This document shows positions 26,697 to 35,236 of a stretch of DNA of 64,000 nt, in pieces. The stretch comes from Sphingomonas panacis (GTDB taxonomy: Bacteria; Pseudomonadota; Alphaproteobacteria; Sphingomonadales; Sphingomonadaceae): NCBI RefSeq assembly GCF_001717955.1, contig NZ_CP014168.1, positions 4,557,501 to 4,621,500 of the forward strand, in the 5' to 3' direction. Below the pieces are notes generated by a model. That model made no database searches, was not told the origin of the DNA, and saw nothing but the letters and a program-made list of their open reading frames with translations. Position 1 is the stretch's first letter; every line of letters begins with the position of its first letter. The position numbers and the translations under genes are program-made.

Positions 26697-27566
26697 TTGC
26701 CCACTGCCCCACCCGAGCGAGACCGCGACGTTCGCGCCGAGGCGCGGCTGGTGCTGCGGCAATGGCTCGCCGTGGAGGACAATGCGGTGCTGGCGGGGAT
26801 CGATTCGCTCGGCCGGCAGGCGATCAGCGCCGCCGCCGAAGCAAGCGGACGGCTTGAGCGTGGCGTGGTGGCAACCGCTTCGGCCGAACAGGGCCTCCAG
26901 ACCTTGCAGACACTCGCGCTGAGCCTCGCGGAGCCAGCGCCGAAACCCGCATGGTCGCTGTTCCCCACCCGCGCCGCGCCCGAGCCGCCACCCGCCGCCC
27001 GCATCGAGGCGCTGGTCGATACGCTGGCGCGCGAGCGCGACTCGGTCACGCGCGCGCAGATCATGATCGACACCGACCGCACCAAGCTCCGCGCCGCGGC
27101 GACCGCGCTCGATGACGCGCTCGGCCTGATCCGCGCCTGCGCGCAGGCAGTCGAATCGGCGGCACGCGAAATCGTCCGGGAGCGGCCGGAGCGCGCCCAA
27201 TTCCTGCGCGGCGCCGCCACCGAGCGCTTGCTGGCGCGCGAACAGGACATGCTCACCCAGATCGCTGTCACGCACCAGGGCATCCTCACGCTCGATCTCG
27301 TTGCGAACAGCCAGGATGCGCTCGCGCAGGCGCTCGACCGCGCGCGCGAGACCAGCGTCGCCGCGCTGCGCACCGCGCTCGCCGCGCGCCGCGCCGTCAC
27401 CGGCAGTCAGGCCCTCACCCGGCAGGCGGCGGCGCTGGAACGCACCGCCGATGCCGCCCGCGACACGCCCACGAGCGGCAACGCGCTGCAACGCGCGCTC
27501 GACGACGCGATCGCGCAAGCCCGCCGCGCGATCGACGCCGCCGAAGCATCGCGCGGCACCCTCTAG
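26697..27566 (+). CDS. TelA-like (toxic anion resistance-type) helical protein
   Basis: A ~289-residue protein, nearly all alpha-helical and coiled-coil-like, Ala/Arg-rich. The layout resembles TelA: RIEALVDTLARERDSVTRAQ, then a helix with TKLRAAATALDDAL, a central REQDMLTQIAVTHQGILTLDL (TelA has an LT-hydrophobic block here), and a C-terminal SVAALRTALAARRAVTGSQ helix. The match is weak in the key conserved residues, so a distant family member is the best reading. The TTG start at 26697 has GAAGGA seven bases upstream; the open frame before it runs through the tRNA. It faces the ter operon, which supports a TelA role. Confidence 0.6.
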   Translation: MPTAPPERDRDVRAEARLVLRQWLAVEDNAVLAGIDSLGRQAISAAAEASGRLERGVVATASAEQGLQTLQTLALSLAEPAPKPAWSLFPTRAAPEPPPAARIEALVDTLARERDSVTRAQIMIDTDRTKLRAAATALDDALGLIRACAQAVESAAREIVRERPERAQFLRGAATERLLAREQDMLTQIAVTHQGILTLDLVANSQDALAQALDRARETSVAALRTALAARRAVTGSQALTRQAAALERTADAARDTPTSGNALQRALDDAIAQARRAIDAAEASRGTL

Positions 27567-27624
27567 CGCGGCATCGGGTCGATGCTCTACCGTGGCGGGA
27601 CGGCGCAGGCGTGAGTAGGGTGAG

Positions 27625-28107
27625 TTGACGGGATTTCTCGACAGACTGGCGGGGTGGCTGAGCGGGCCGATCGAACCGCTGCCGACGGCGCCGGCGGGCA
27701 CCCCCGCCGCGCCGAGCGCACCCGCGATCTCCGCCGACGATCCGCGCCTGCCCGAAGCCTCGCGTCCGCTCGTCGCCCGTTTGCTCGCGCTGATCGCCGA
27801 AATCGACGCGCGCACCCGTGACGACACGCTGATGATCTCGGCGGCGACCGAAGTCCGCCAGATGCGCGACGATCATCTGCCCCGGCTGATCGAAAGCTAT
27901 GCCGAGATCCCGGCGAGCCACCGCGCCGAGATTTTCCGCCAGACCGGCCGCTCGGCCAGCTACAATCTCAATCAGGGCTTCGAACGCATGATCGCCCGTC
28001 TCGAGGCGCTGTCCCGCTCGCTTGCTCAGGAAGATCTCGACAGCTTCGCCGACAACCTCCGCTTCATCGAGAACCGCTACGGCAAAGGCGACGATCCGCT
28101 ACGATAG
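27625..28107 (+). CDS. Small helical protein, possibly XpaC-like, paired with TelA-like gene
   Basis: A 160-residue protein with a Pro/Ala-rich N-terminal part (residues 20-45) and a helical C-terminal half: HLPRLIESYAEIPASHR, NQGFERMIARLEALSRSL and DLDSFADNLRFIENRY. That tail resembles the ending of XpaC-type proteins that neighbour telA in other bacteria, but the similarity is only a pattern. It starts with TTG at 27625. It lies 58 bases after the TelA-like gene on the same strand and is convergent with AIM24. Confidence 0.6.
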   Translation: MTGFLDRLAGWLSGPIEPLPTAPAGTPAAPSAPAISADDPRLPEASRPLVARLLALIAEIDARTRDDTLMISAATEVRQMRDDHLPRLIESYAEIPASHRAEIFRQTGRSASYNLNQGFERMIARLEALSRSLAQEDLDSFADNLRFIENRYGKGDDPLR

Positions 28108-28130
28108 CGTGTCCGGCCGTCCGCAATCTC

Positions 28131-28196
28131 CGTTCGCCCTGAGCTTGTCGAAGGGCGTGTTCTGGACACGTGCTTCGACAAGCTCAGCACGAACGG
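28131..28196. repeat. Inverted repeat of the GTTCG(T/C)CCTGAGC family
   Basis: CGTTCGCCCTGAGCTTGTCG on the left answers CGACAAGCTCAGCACGAACG on the right around a ~25-base loop. It lies between the converging small helical protein gene and the AIM24 gene and may act as a transcription barrier. Same family as 9341-9473. Confidence 0.85.
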
Positions 28197-28214
28197 GTTG
28201 GGATCGGCTCGTTT

Positions 28215-28997
28215 TTACCCCAGCCGCATCGTCGGCGTAAGCCACACCGTACCCGTCCCGCGGAACAGATACACCAGCCCCTCACCGCTGCGCAGCGCGT
28301 TGCGCAAGCCCCGCACCAGCGGGCGAAGCTCGACCTGCAAGCCCGCCGAATACATCAGCATCAGATCGCCATCGACGATCAGTTCCTTCTGTCCGTCGAG
28401 CTCGACCACCTCGACCTCATCCGCCGGAACCGGTGATTCGACGACGAATGCGCCTGCGCCCGTCAGCTTCGGCTGCATCAGCCCATTGCCCGACAGGATG
28501 CCCTGCACCGAGCGGTGGATGTGCGTCGACAGCGCGATATTGGCGTCGCAGGCGTAGAATGCGCCATCGTCGAGGATCAGCGAATCCTGCGGGCCGTCCA
28601 TCGCGGCGAGGATGAAGTGTTTGGTCGTCACCTCGGTCCACACCTCGCCGTAACCGGCGTAGCGAGTCGCGAACGCGCTCTCACCCGATCCCGCCGAGGT
28701 GATCGCGCGCGAGAAGAAGCCGCCCGCGCCGGCGTTCTTCTGCATCTCGACCTGCAACTTGCCGTGCGCATATTGCAGTGCGCCCGGCTCCAACAGCGCC
28801 GCGCCGCCTTCCAGCACGATGCGGACCTGCCGCGCCGTCGCGGCGTGCGGCGGGTGGAGGTGGATCACCGGCGTGGTGCCATCGGTGGTGGTGGGCATCG
28901 GCATCGCGAGCACATGGCTCTTGCGCTCGAACTGATAGACTTCGAAGCGCACGCCGGCACTGGCCTGCTCGTCGATGCGGGTCCGAAAATCGCTCAT
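28215..28997 (-). CDS. AIM24 family protein (last gene of ter operon)
   Basis: A 260-residue cytoplasmic protein of the AIM24/TIGR00266 family, a beta-rich fold of two similar sheets. Recognisable parts are VRIVLEGGAALLEPGALQYAHG (family: L.PGal...G), the IVDGDLMLMYSAGLQVEL segment, and the C-terminal FRGTGTVWLTPT. Family function is poorly known (membrane or mitochondrial biogenesis in yeast); AIM24 proteins are often found in Ter systems. The start overlaps the CitE-like gene by ATGA, so it is translated as part of the operon. Confidence 0.9.
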   Translation of the reverse strand: MSDFRTRIDEQASAGVRFEVYQFERKSHVLAMPMPTTTDGTTPVIHLHPPHAATARQVRIVLEGGAALLEPGALQYAHGKLQVEMQKNAGAGGFFSRAITSAGSGESAFATRYAGYGEVWTEVTTKHFILAAMDGPQDSLILDDGAFYACDANIALSTHIHRSVQGILSGNGLMQPKLTGAGAFVVESPVPADEVEVVELDGQKELIVDGDLMLMYSAGLQVELRPLVRGLRNALRSGEGLVYLFRGTGTVWLTPTMRLG

Positions 28998-29935
28998 TGG
29001 TCGGCTCCTGTGATGAGGCGCAGCGCAGGCTGCGGGTCAGCGATTCCATAGAAAGCGGCGCGCTCCAGCAGCCGCTCGGCCCAGGCGCGGTGAGTCGCCG
29101 GCTCGCACATCGCGCCGTCGTGCGCGAACACGGCGGGCGCGTCGTCGGCGAGCATCAGCCGCGCTTCCTCGACCTGCGCGGCTGGCACCGCGAGCGCGGC
29201 GTGAATGACGGCGATCTGGTCGGGATGGATCGCGGTCTTGCCCTGCAGGCCATGTTCGATGTCGCGCGCAACCTCCTCGCGCAGCAGCGACACGTCGGCG
29301 AACCGCTCGAACACCGGCGCGCTGAGCGCGAAGCCCCATGGCGCGAAATTCGCGACGAGGCTCGCGATGATCCCGCCGAGCGGCCCGTCATACGCGGTGC
29401 GCCCGGCGGGGCGGCGCAAGCCCATGGCACGCAGCAGATCGTTGCCGCCGATCCTGAGCGCGAGGATACGGTCCTGCACCACCAGCAACTGGTCGCGCAG
29501 CCGCCGCATCTCATAGGCGTCGCACGCCTCGCGCGTCTCCAGCGTCGGCATTAGCCGGTGCCGGTCGTGGAAGGGCAGCGCGAGATAGGCCGGCATGCTG
29601 TCGGCATGCGCCTTGGGGATGACGAAGCCGGTCAGCCGCTCCACCCCCGGCATGCACAATATCCGTTCGAGCATTGCCGCATCGCGCGGGCGCGCGAACA
29701 GCAGCGGTTCGGCCGGACCCGCCGGGCGTGCGGACAGCGTGCGCAGAAACGCGGCGAGATGCCGCAGCGCCTGCGGCACGTCGCGCTCAAGCACCGCATC
29801 CTCAAGGCACAACACCGCCGACCGCAGCCCCGGAATGCGCCGCGCGCCGAGCAGCGCCTCGGCGAGGTCGTCGCGCGTGCAGGGCATGTACAGCGTCGCG
29901 CCGAGCGCCAGCGCGGGAAGCGGTTCGAGCGTCAT
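28994..29935 (-). CDS. CitE-like (HpcH/HpaI aldolase / citrate lyase beta) enzyme of ter operon
   Basis: A ~313-residue TIM-barrel enzyme. The family motifs seen are AVLCLEDAVLERDVP (metal-binding Glu-Asp), GFVIPKAHA, LALRIGGNDLLRAMG, and GKTAIHPDQIAVIHAAL near the C terminus. Typical members cleave or form C-C bonds in acyl-CoA or 2-keto acids with Mg2+; in the Ter biosynthetic module the substrate is unknown. ATG 29935 overlaps the StiP-like gene by ATGA and its stop overlaps AIM24 by ATGA. Confidence 0.88.
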   Translation of the reverse strand: MTLEPLPALALGATLYMPCTRDDLAEALLGARRIPGLRSAVLCLEDAVLERDVPQALRHLAAFLRTLSARPAGPAEPLLFARPRDAAMLERILCMPGVERLTGFVIPKAHADSMPAYLALPFHDRHRLMPTLETREACDAYEMRRLRDQLLVVQDRILALRIGGNDLLRAMGLRRPAGRTAYDGPLGGIIASLVANFAPWGFALSAPVFERFADVSLLREEVARDIEHGLQGKTAIHPDQIAVIHAALAVPAAQVEEARLMLADDAPAVFAHDGAMCEPATHRAWAERLLERAAFYGIADPQPALRLITGADQ

Positions 29936-31038
29936 GAATCGTGTCCCAGGGTACGGATGATCGCGACCGCCCGGTAGCGAGACTGTTCGCCGAGCGGCTC
30001 GACAGGAATGCCGTGCTCGGCGGCGAGATGGAGCAGATGTGCAACGTCTTCGTCGCCCCGGTCGCGCACCAGCAGCCGCTCGGGCATCCGCCGCAGCAGC
30101 GCGCGGGTCGCCTCGGCGATGCCGGGTTTGATCCGGTTGCGGTCCTGCGTGCCGGCATGCGCCAGCAACGCCGCCATCATCGCCTCGCACCCCTCACGCA
30201 GCGCCGGGCGACGGTCGGCATGGCCTGCGATGGAACGTGGCGTCGCGGCGGCGGCGAGCGGCGCAATACCATCGACGAAAGCGCGCGACAGATCGGCCGC
30301 GGCGAACTGCGGGTACGTGACGCAGGCGTGAAAATCGCCCGGCCCGACCACGTCGGCATTGAGGATAGACCGGCTCAACAACCCCGAGACGATGCCGTTG
30401 AGCAACCCCGAGGCGATCAGATAATCATCGTCGGTCGCGGCCAGATCGGCCTGTCCGGCCGGATCGGCGATCACCGCGAGTTCGGGCGCGAACCCGAACG
30501 GACGCTCGGCCAGCGAAGCGCGGAGTTCGCCCGCGATCGCGCCCTTGCCGGTCCAGCCATCGACGAACACCGCGTCGCGCGCATCATGCCGCGCGGCAAT
30601 ATAGGCGAGTGCGTTCAGGTCGATGCCACGATCACGGATGATGCTGATCGAATAATGGCTCGCCCGGTGCCCCCAGGCGCGCAGCGTGCGCGCGAGCAGC
30701 ACCCCGATCGGCGTACCCGCCCGCGCCAGCGACACGATCACCACCTCGCGCCCCGGTCGCCGCGCCGCGACGTGCGCGGCGAGGCTCGCGACATCCTGCG
30801 CCAGCCGCGCGCCGTTGCGCGCCAGCGCGGCGTGATACAGCGCGAGATAGTCCGCCCCCGGCACGCTTTCCGGCGCGATCATCTCCGAATAATGCCGCCG
30901 GCCCGACTGGATCGCGGCTTCCTTGTCGGCGACCCCGGTCGCCGCCATCGTCACCGGCTTGAGCAGGAAGGTGACGTCGGCGGGATCGTAGCTCCCCGAA
31001 AACGGCGTTTCGGCGCGCAGCCGTGCTTCAGCCGGCAT
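29932..31038 (-). CDS. StiP-type (phosphoribosyltransferase-like) protein with Pelota-type C-terminal domain
   Basis: A 368-residue protein. The N-terminal ~260 residues match the StiP family: opening FSGSYDPADVTFLLKPVTM, VVIVSLARAGTPIGVLLAR, HYSISIIRDRGIDLNALAYI, and VFVDGWTGKGAI. The last segment has the shape of a PRPP-binding loop, so phosphoribosyltransferase-like activity is plausible even though databases call the family cysteine protease. The C-terminal ~85 residues (LLVRDRGDEDVAHLLHLAAE to YRAVAIIRTLG) fit a Pelota-like RNA-binding fold. Its start overlaps the HAD gene by 11 bases. Confidence 0.86.
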   Translation of the reverse strand: MPAEARLRAETPFSGSYDPADVTFLLKPVTMAATGVADKEAAIQSGRRHYSEMIAPESVPGADYLALYHAALARNGARLAQDVASLAAHVAARRPGREVVIVSLARAGTPIGVLLARTLRAWGHRASHYSISIIRDRGIDLNALAYIAARHDARDAVFVDGWTGKGAIAGELRASLAERPFGFAPELAVIADPAGQADLAATDDDYLIASGLLNGIVSGLLSRSILNADVVGPGDFHACVTYPQFAAADLSRAFVDGIAPLAAAATPRSIAGHADRRPALREGCEAMMAALLAHAGTQDRNRIKPGIAEATRALLRRMPERLLVRDRGDEDVAHLLHLAAEHGIPVEPLGEQSRYRAVAIIRTLGHDS

Positions 31039-31777
31039 CGAACAGCCCCCCGGCGAGCTGCGAACGCGGCGGCATCATCGCGAAGTCGCACAGCGCCATG
31101 AACGGCGCGTCGGTGTAACTGTCGCCCACGCCGATCACCGGCGCATCGGGGAAGCGCGCGCGCAGCGCCGGCAGGATATGCGCCACCGCATGGCGCTTGC
31201 CGAGATACGGCGGCATCAGCGCGACATTGTTGCCGTTGCGATGGTCGGTCCAGCCTTCGGGCAACTCCGGCACGGCAGCATCGACCACCGCGAACAGCGC
31301 CTCGGCATCCGCATCGGCATGTTTGGCGAGCGTGTAGAGCGGCAGGTCGCCCTCGCTCAGCACGCGCGCGTTGATCGCCACGCCGCGCGCGGTCGCCTCG
31401 GCGGCAATCGCCTCGGCGAACCGCGCCAGCGTGGCGGCATGCGGCGCGGCACGCGCGGCGATCGTCTCCGCCCAGGCCGCATCGACCTCACCGGTCTCGT
31501 CGAGAACCACACCACCATGCGCGCACACCGCCGCGCGGAACGGGATATGCGCCCGCCGCAGCGCATCGAGGCTGCGCGCGGTAACGGGCACGAGATGAGT
31601 CGTCTCGGCGAGCCATTCGAGGAACCGCATCTGGCGCGGCGTCGCATAGCTCAGCGGCGATCCGTCCTTGGCGAAGCCGAGCGGAGTCAGCCGCTCGACC
31701 GGCACGTCCTCCGGGCATTTGCGCAGCGTCTGGAACAACGTGTCGTCCAGATCGACGAGCGCGATCGCGCGGATCAC
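31028..31777 (-). CDS. HAD-superfamily phosphatase of ter operon
   Basis: A 249-residue HAD hydrolase. Motif I is ALVDLDDTLFQT (D-x-D), motif II probably VPVTARSLDAL (Thr), and motif IV GVGDSYTDAPFMALC (GDSxxD). The cap domain (~75-165) is of the sucrose/trehalose-phosphatase kind. It likely removes a phosphate from an intermediate made by the neighbouring phosphoribosyltransferases; the substrate is inferred only from context. The start is GTG (31777), overlapping the PRTase stop by GTGA. Confidence 0.88.
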   Translation of the reverse strand: MIRAIALVDLDDTLFQTLRKCPEDVPVERLTPLGFAKDGSPLSYATPRQMRFLEWLAETTHLVPVTARSLDALRRAHIPFRAAVCAHGGVVLDETGEVDAAWAETIAARAAPHAATLARFAEAIAAEATARGVAINARVLSEGDLPLYTLAKHADADAEALFAVVDAAVPELPEGWTDHRNGNNVALMPPYLGKRHAVAHILPALRARFPDAPVIGVGDSYTDAPFMALCDFAMMPPRSQLAGGLFDAG

Positions 31778-32877
31778 GCCGACCAGCCGATCGGCGTCGC
31801 ATCGAGCGCGGCGATCAGTGCCGGATCGATCGTGCCAGCGCCGGTCTCGTGCGCGATCAGGGTCATGCGGCCATCCGACGGATCGGCATTGTAGAGATAA
31901 TTGGGCACACCGGTTCCATAATTGTCGGAGAAGCAGAGCTTGCTGGCCATCGCCGCGCCGATCCGCGCCGGGCTGCGGCTGGTCGCCTGCACGACCACGT
32001 CATGCCCTTCGCCGGCAAGGCGCTCGGCAAGACGAAACGGCAGATAGGTGAACTCGCCAGTGCCGAGCACACGCACCGGCCCGGTGATCTCCGGCAGCGC
32101 CATATCCGGCGGCGGCGCGACCGGCGCGGCGATGCCGAGCCTGCCGACATTGCGATGCGACGCCATCCGCCCGAGCGACGCCGCCGCCTGGTCGAACCCC
32201 GCATCCGCCAGCGCCACCGCGCCCTGCGTCCACTCCAGCCGCCCGCCGAGCAGCGACGCCACCTGAGTCGGGCGCGGCATCCGCGCCTGCCAGCCGCGAC
32301 CGCGCGACCAGTCGGTCAGCGTCGCCACGACGATCGCCTCGACCCGCGGCCACGCCGCCACCAAAGCCTCGGCGAGGTTGCACAGCGTCGTGCCCGTCGA
32401 AATCTCGTCATCGACGATCACCAATGTGCGCGGCTCGGGTAGATCGGGGCGATAGATCAGATGCGCCGAGGCATGGCTGTGCGGCTCCTCGAACCGGCAC
32501 AGCAAGGGGTGGTCGAGCTGCTGGCGGGTCGAGTGCAGGAAATACACATCGTCGCGCGCGCTCGCCGCGCGCAGCTCCTCATGCACGGTCTGGCCGAGGC
32601 ACACGGCGGTTTCGGCGAGCCCGATCACCATCACCGGCCCCGGCAGACCGGCGGGGATTCGCGCCGCCAGATCGCGCGCGCTGGCGCGGATCACCTGCGG
32701 CGGCGTCGGCAGATGCCGCCCGAGCACACGCGACACGACAAGGAAACCGCGCCGCGGGTTCTCGCGCGCGGCGAACGCGCACAGCCGGTCGAGCGGCCAC
32801 ACCGCCTCCTCGATCGCGATGTCGAGCCGCCCGGTCGGCAGGTCGATGACGCGCGTCTCTTCGGCCACGCTCAGCAT
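31774..32877 (-). CDS. Phosphoribosyltransferase with TRSP-type C-terminal domain (ter operon)
   Basis: A ~367-residue protein. The N-terminal half is a PRTase: LVIVDDEISTGTTLCNL is a near-perfect PRPP-binding loop, preceded by GPVMVIGLAETAVCLGQT (an AET motif) and HSHASAHLIYRP. The C-terminal ~130 residues match the TRSP type of tail (FTYLPFRLAERLAGEGHDVV, then TSRSPARIG and FSDNYGTGVPNYLYN). It is thought to build a phosphoribosylated, nucleoside-like compound; the base is unknown. ATG 32877 is chosen; GTG 32883 is two codons upstream. Confidence 0.88.
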   Translation of the reverse strand: MLSVAEETRVIDLPTGRLDIAIEEAVWPLDRLCAFAARENPRRGFLVVSRVLGRHLPTPPQVIRASARDLAARIPAGLPGPVMVIGLAETAVCLGQTVHEELRAASARDDVYFLHSTRQQLDHPLLCRFEEPHSHASAHLIYRPDLPEPRTLVIVDDEISTGTTLCNLAEALVAAWPRVEAIVVATLTDWSRGRGWQARMPRPTQVASLLGGRLEWTQGAVALADAGFDQAAASLGRMASHRNVGRLGIAAPVAPPPDMALPEITGPVRVLGTGEFTYLPFRLAERLAGEGHDVVVQATSRSPARIGAAMASKLCFSDNYGTGVPNYLYNADPSDGRMTLIAHETGAGTIDPALIAALDATPIGWSA

Positions 32878-34019
32878 TCGCACGTCACCCGTGCGATCGT
32901 GTCACGCGCCTGCCGCACGACGGCGGCGCGGCCGATCACGGCGTTGCCGTGCGCCATCTGTGGTTCGATACCGAACGAATCGAGGAAACTGAGGATCATC
33001 GCACCTTTGATGCCGAAATTGATGTTCTCCGCGCTCGCGCCGGACTGGCGGATGCGGTCGAGGTTGAGGGAGGAACACACCAGCCCGATCAGATGCCCGG
33101 CCATATCGAGGATCGGGCCGCCACTGTTGCCGCTGGCGATCGGTGCGGTGAACTGGAAGAGGCTGCTGTCATTGCCGATTCCGCACAAAGCCGCAATGTT
33201 GCCCGCGCTCGCCTGCGGTCCGGTGCCGAGCAGCCCCTGCAAGGGAAACCCCAAGGCGACGACATCCTCGCCCAGGTGAAGCCCCACTTCCGATCGGAAC
33301 TGCGCCACCCCCGCCATCGGCGTCTCGACGCGGAGCAGCGCGAGATCGTTGCGGCGATCGGCGAACACCGTATCGGCGGAAAGCGGCCGTCCGCCCGCCT
33401 GCACCGTCACCGTCCTCGCGTCCTCGACAACATGTGCGTTGGTCAGGATGTGGTGCCGCTCGATCGCGACACCGCTACCGCTCGACGCGCCGGTTCGCGG
33501 TGCGCGCTCGTCGGCGTCGGGCGGTTGCAGCCGCGGGATCAACCGCGTCACCCAGCTATGATCGATCCCATAGGCCGCCGCGATCGCGCTCAGCCCCATC
33601 GCGAAGCCCTGCCCGTTGGCCGCGATCCGCCACGCGCCCTGGTGCCGGTAGCATTCGATCAGGATCACCGCCGCGTCGGGCCGCTCGCGCAGATCGACCG
33701 CGAAGCGCAGCGCCTCGGTTTCGAGCGTGACGACCCGCGCGATCGGCTGGTTGCCGCGATCGAACGCGATCAACACCAGCCGCTCGACCGCGCCCGGCAT
33801 GTCATCGAGCGCGACGCGCAGCCGCGCGCCATCCTCGAATTGCGCCGCCGGGCGCATTTCGCGGGTGAGCGCATCGATCGGCGGGAAGACCGGCGACACG
33901 CGCCGGTCCGCCCCCAGCGCGATCAGCGCCAGCGTCGGCTGGTCGCCGCCATCCCCGGCGAGCGCGAAAACGCCCGCGCCAGCGATGGCAGCCCGTTCGC
34001 CCGCAACCAGATCACGCAT
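32871..34019 (-). CDS. TerD-like domain fused to trypsin-like serine protease
   Basis: A 382-residue two-domain protein. Residues ~1-150 resemble TerD (LVAGERAAI at the start, VILIECYRHQGAWRIAANGQ and FAMGLSAIAAAYGID at the end), but the calcium loop is not present. Residues ~170-370 are a trypsin/HtrA-type protease with the complete triad: His in TNAHVVED, Asp in RRNDLALL, Ser in ASGNSGGPI. There is no signal peptide or PDZ domain, so it is probably cytosolic. It lies 21 bases after terD and overlaps the PRTase gene. Confidence 0.9.
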   Translation of the reverse strand: MRDLVAGERAAIAGAGVFALAGDGGDQPTLALIALGADRRVSPVFPPIDALTREMRPAAQFEDGARLRVALDDMPGAVERLVLIAFDRGNQPIARVVTLETEALRFAVDLRERPDAAVILIECYRHQGAWRIAANGQGFAMGLSAIAAAYGIDHSWVTRLIPRLQPPDADERAPRTGASSGSGVAIERHHILTNAHVVEDARTVTVQAGGRPLSADTVFADRRNDLALLRVETPMAGVAQFRSEVGLHLGEDVVALGFPLQGLLGTGPQASAGNIAALCGIGNDSSLFQFTAPIASGNSGGPILDMAGHLIGLVCSSLNLDRIRQSGASAENINFGIKGAMILSFLDSFGIEPQMAHGNAVIGRAAVVRQARDTIARVTCEC

Positions 34020-34040
34020 CGGCGGGCGATGTCCTGCGTG

Positions 34041-34616
34041 TCAGACGTTGACGCCGAACGACTGGGCAAGCGGCCCCAGACCACCGGCGAAGCCTTGGCC
34101 GATCGCCTTGAACTTCCACTCGCCATTGTTGCGGTAGAGGTCGCCGAAGATCATCGCGGTCTCGGTCGATGCGTCTTCGGACAGGTCGTAGCGCGCGATC
34201 TCGGTGCCGCCATCGCCGTTGACGACACGGATGTACGCGTTCGAGACCATGCCGAAATTCTGCTTGCGCGCATCGGCGTCGTGGATCGTCACCGCGAAGC
34301 TCAGCTTCTCGATCTCGGCGGGCACCTGGTCGAGCGTGACCACCACAACCTCGTCGTCGCCGCTGCCCTCGCCGGTCTGGTTATCGCCCTGGTGGACGAC
34401 CGAGCCGTCGGCGCCGTTCTTGTTGTTGTAGAACACGAAATCGGCGTCTGAACGGACCTTGCCGGCTGAGGTGAGCAGGAAAACGCTCGCGTCGAGATCG
34501 AAGGCACTGCCGTCGGTGACGCGCGTATCCCAGCCGAGGCCGACCCGGACGACCTTGAGGCCGGGTGCTTCCTTGCTGAGGCTGACGTTGCCGCCCTTGG
34601 AAAGTGAAACTGCCAT
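34041..34616 (-). CDS. terD: TerD family stress protein
   Basis: A 191-residue TerD/TerE protein: [58 protein letters not shown], and the Ca2+-binding TGEGSGDDE. The C-terminal [20 protein letters not shown] is also typical. TerD proteins bind calcium and are needed for tellurite and phage/colicin resistance in model Ter systems. AGGAG precedes ATG 34616. It is a close paralogue of the upstream gene at 34643. Confidence 0.96.
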   Translation of the reverse strand: MAVSLSKGGNVSLSKEAPGLKVVRVGLGWDTRVTDGSAFDLDASVFLLTSAGKVRSDADFVFYNNKNGADGSVVHQGDNQTGEGSGDDEVVVVTLDQVPAEIEKLSFAVTIHDADARKQNFGMVSNAYIRVVNGDGGTEIARYDLSEDASTETAMIFGDLYRNNGEWKFKAIGQGFAGGLGPLAQSFGVNV

Positions 34617-34642
34617 GTCGAACTCCTGTGTGGCCGAAAGAT

Positions 34643-35221
34643 TCAGCCGATGTTGACGCCGTAATTGCGCGCGAGCGGGGCGAGGCCACCCTTGAAGCCC
34701 TGCCCGACCGCGCGGAACTTCCATTCGCCATTGTGGCGATAGACTTCGCCGAAGACCATCGCCGTCTCGGTCGAGGCGTCCTCGGCGAGATCGTAACGCG
34801 ATATCTCGCGGCCAGTCGCATCGTTGACGATGCGGATGAACGCGTTCGAGACCATGCCGAAGCTCTGGCGGCGCGCCTCGGCCTCATGGATCGTCACGCT
34901 TATCGCGATCTTCTGCACGTCGGCGGGCACGCGGGTCAGTTCGACCTTGAGCGCCTCGTCGTCGCCGTCCCCCTCGCCGGTGCGGTTGTCACCGGTATGT
35001 TCGACCGATCCGTCGCTCGAACGCAGGTTGTTGTAGAAGATGAAGTCGCTGTCGCTGCGCACCTTGTCGCCCGCCGTAAGCAGGAACGCGCTCGCGTCGA
35101 GATCGAAATCCGCGCCGTCGGAGGTGCGGGTATCCCAGCCGAGCCCGATCAGGATCTTGCTGAGATCGGGCTCCTCCTTTGACAGACTGACGTTGCCGCC
35201 TTTGCTAAGGCTAACCGACAT
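34643..35221 (-). CDS. terD: TerD family stress protein (second copy)
   Basis: A 192-residue paralogue of 34041-34616 with [60 protein letters not shown] and the acidic TGEGDGDDE calcium loop. The two differ mainly in surface residues and may have arisen by tandem duplication; they could form hetero-oligomers. Short intergenic gap to the DUF475 gene above it. Confidence 0.96.
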   Translation of the reverse strand: MSVSLSKGGNVSLSKEEPDLSKILIGLGWDTRTSDGADFDLDASAFLLTAGDKVRSDSDFIFYNNLRSSDGSVEHTGDNRTGEGDGDDEALKVELTRVPADVQKIAISVTIHEAEARRQSFGMVSNAFIRIVNDATGREISRYDLAEDASTETAMVFGEVYRHNGEWKFRAVGQGFKGGLAPLARNYGVNIG

Positions 35222-35236
35222 GATGGTGTCTCCTGC

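Noticed and set aside
26571..27827. 418-codon minus-strand frame across the tRNA and TelA-like gene
   Set aside because: It crosses the tRNA and runs antisense to the TelA-like frame; the plus frame has better codon pattern, a Shine-Dalgarno and family-like sequence.
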